Origin: Aricia agestis
Taxonomy: Eukaryota > Arthropoda > Insecta > Lepidoptera > Lycaenidae
DNA: 64,000 nt
Reading direction: 5' to 3'
NCBI RefSeq assembly: GCF_905147365.1
Contig: NC_056425.1
Span: forward strand, 4,781,501 to 4,845,500
The notes under the pieces were generated by a model. That model made no database searches. It worked only from the letters and a program-made list of their open reading frames with translations, and had not been told where the DNA came from. A program made the translations under genes and the position numbers. Below, piece by piece: positions 63,341 to 64,000 of the stretch. Position 1 is the first letter of the stretch, and every line of letters begins with the position of its first letter.

Positions 63341-63528
63341 TAATCCATACTAAAGCTAAATACTAAAGTGTGTATGTGTGTCTGTCTGTTAGTTCTTCAA
63401 ACCTCTGAACCGCGATTTTGCTGAAATTTGGTAAGAAGATACTTTGAGTTTACGGCAAAGGACAGGATACTTTTTAGCCCAGCAAAATGTACGGTTGCCG
63501 GTGTAAAGACGTGCTGGCGTCATCTTGT
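63341..63528 (+). mobile_element. Helitron (family A), decayed
   Basis: TCCATACTAAAGC start, GTCTGTCTGTTAGTTCTTCA, CGATTTTGCTGAAATTTGG and GCTGGCGTCATCTTG end. Confidence 0.75.
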
Positions 63529-63731
63529 ATCGTAATATGATTATGATGATAAATAGCAAAATTATTTCAAATTTCTGTATTCTGTAATGTATCCTCTAAG
63601 TCCAATTACCACAATTTGTCGGAGTATAAATTTGCTTCTAATTATTTTCATGAAATATAAAGCTTAAATGTTAGTTTAGTTTTATTGAAGATTAAGAAAT
63701 AATTTTGTCAGTTACATCTGACGCCTCGACC

Positions 63732-63940
63732 CAATGATATTCTATGTTACTAACGTAACTAGATTGGAAGTTTACGGTAGCAACGCGTTGCCACTTCGAA
63801 GATGCCTGCAGGCATATCTCACATACATAATGACATAACGAATATATGACTTGACATTGTCTTTTGAACAAAAAAGTGGTTACGCATTTCTGAGAATCTT
63901 TTGTAAGACATTGCTACTCTAGTATTTTAGAAACTCATTG
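63732..63940 (-). mobile_element. 209-bp hAT-like MITE, copy 3, TSD CCTCGACC
   Basis: Perfect 8-bp repeats CCTCGACC at 63724-63731 and 63941-63948. The reverse complement reads the same as 18415-18623 throughout by eye. Confidence 0.9.
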
Positions 63941-64000
63941 CCTCGACCTTAAAACTTAGAAATGAGATGAAATATGTTGTAAAGTTGGCTTTAATCTATA

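Overview
The window looks like lepidopteran (moth or butterfly) nuclear DNA. It is AT-rich and carries repeat types typical of that order: Lep1-like Helitrons with CTAG 3' ends and (GTCT)n stretches, tRNA-derived SINEs with GATTATT-type tails, poly(A) retroposons with a G-rich or C-rich minisatellite, and many small inverted-repeat elements (MITEs) with TAA/TTA, TA or 8-bp target-site duplications (TSDs). I found no convincing host protein-coding gene, rRNA or genuine tRNA gene. Almost every ORF over 60 codons is either a chance reading through a repeat or part of a retroelement.

Layout. 0-5.5 kb: MITEs, SINEs and a 5'-truncated insert derived from an RNA-virus helicase (4738-5449). 5.5-9.3 kb: an 8-bp-TSD hAT-like MITE and a 2.95-kb region bounded by long inverted repeats. 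9.3-15.7 kb: nested Helitrons, nested MITEs and poly(A) retroposons. 17-25.6 kb: dense nesting, including two of three 209-bp hAT-like copies that are almost identical and a 506-bp palindrome built from the end of a LINE reverse transcriptase. 27.5-31.3 kb: a LINE fragment, a 1-kb Helitron with a 131-bp tandem array, and the longer virus-helicase insert (30161-31270). 32-42.6 kb: MITEs, an RTE-type LINE tail and two GCGGAT arrays. 43.9-46.0 kb: the longest ORF, a 549-codon reverse transcriptase with all catalytic aspartates, its 3' UTR and an (AATTG)n tail. 46-64 kb: more SINEs, Helitrons and MITEs, ending with the third 209-bp hAT-like copy.

How the parts act together. Nothing here suggests a cellular pathway. 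The history is one of serial insertion: LINEs supply the machinery for SINEs, poly(A) retroposons and the viral inserts, while transposases encoded elsewhere mobilise MITEs and Helitrons. The most unusual system is the pair of helicase inserts. Both lie between perfect TSDs, both are 5'-truncated at different points, and both end in the same two-part 3' tail (viral-type 3' UTR, poly(A), a roughly 135-nt extra segment, second poly(A)). This implies retrotransposition of one chimeric RNA at least twice.

Limits. All boundaries were read by eye. Family names for MITEs rest on TSD length and termini, not on a database. Stretches described as empty may hold diverged repeats that I cannot recognise.
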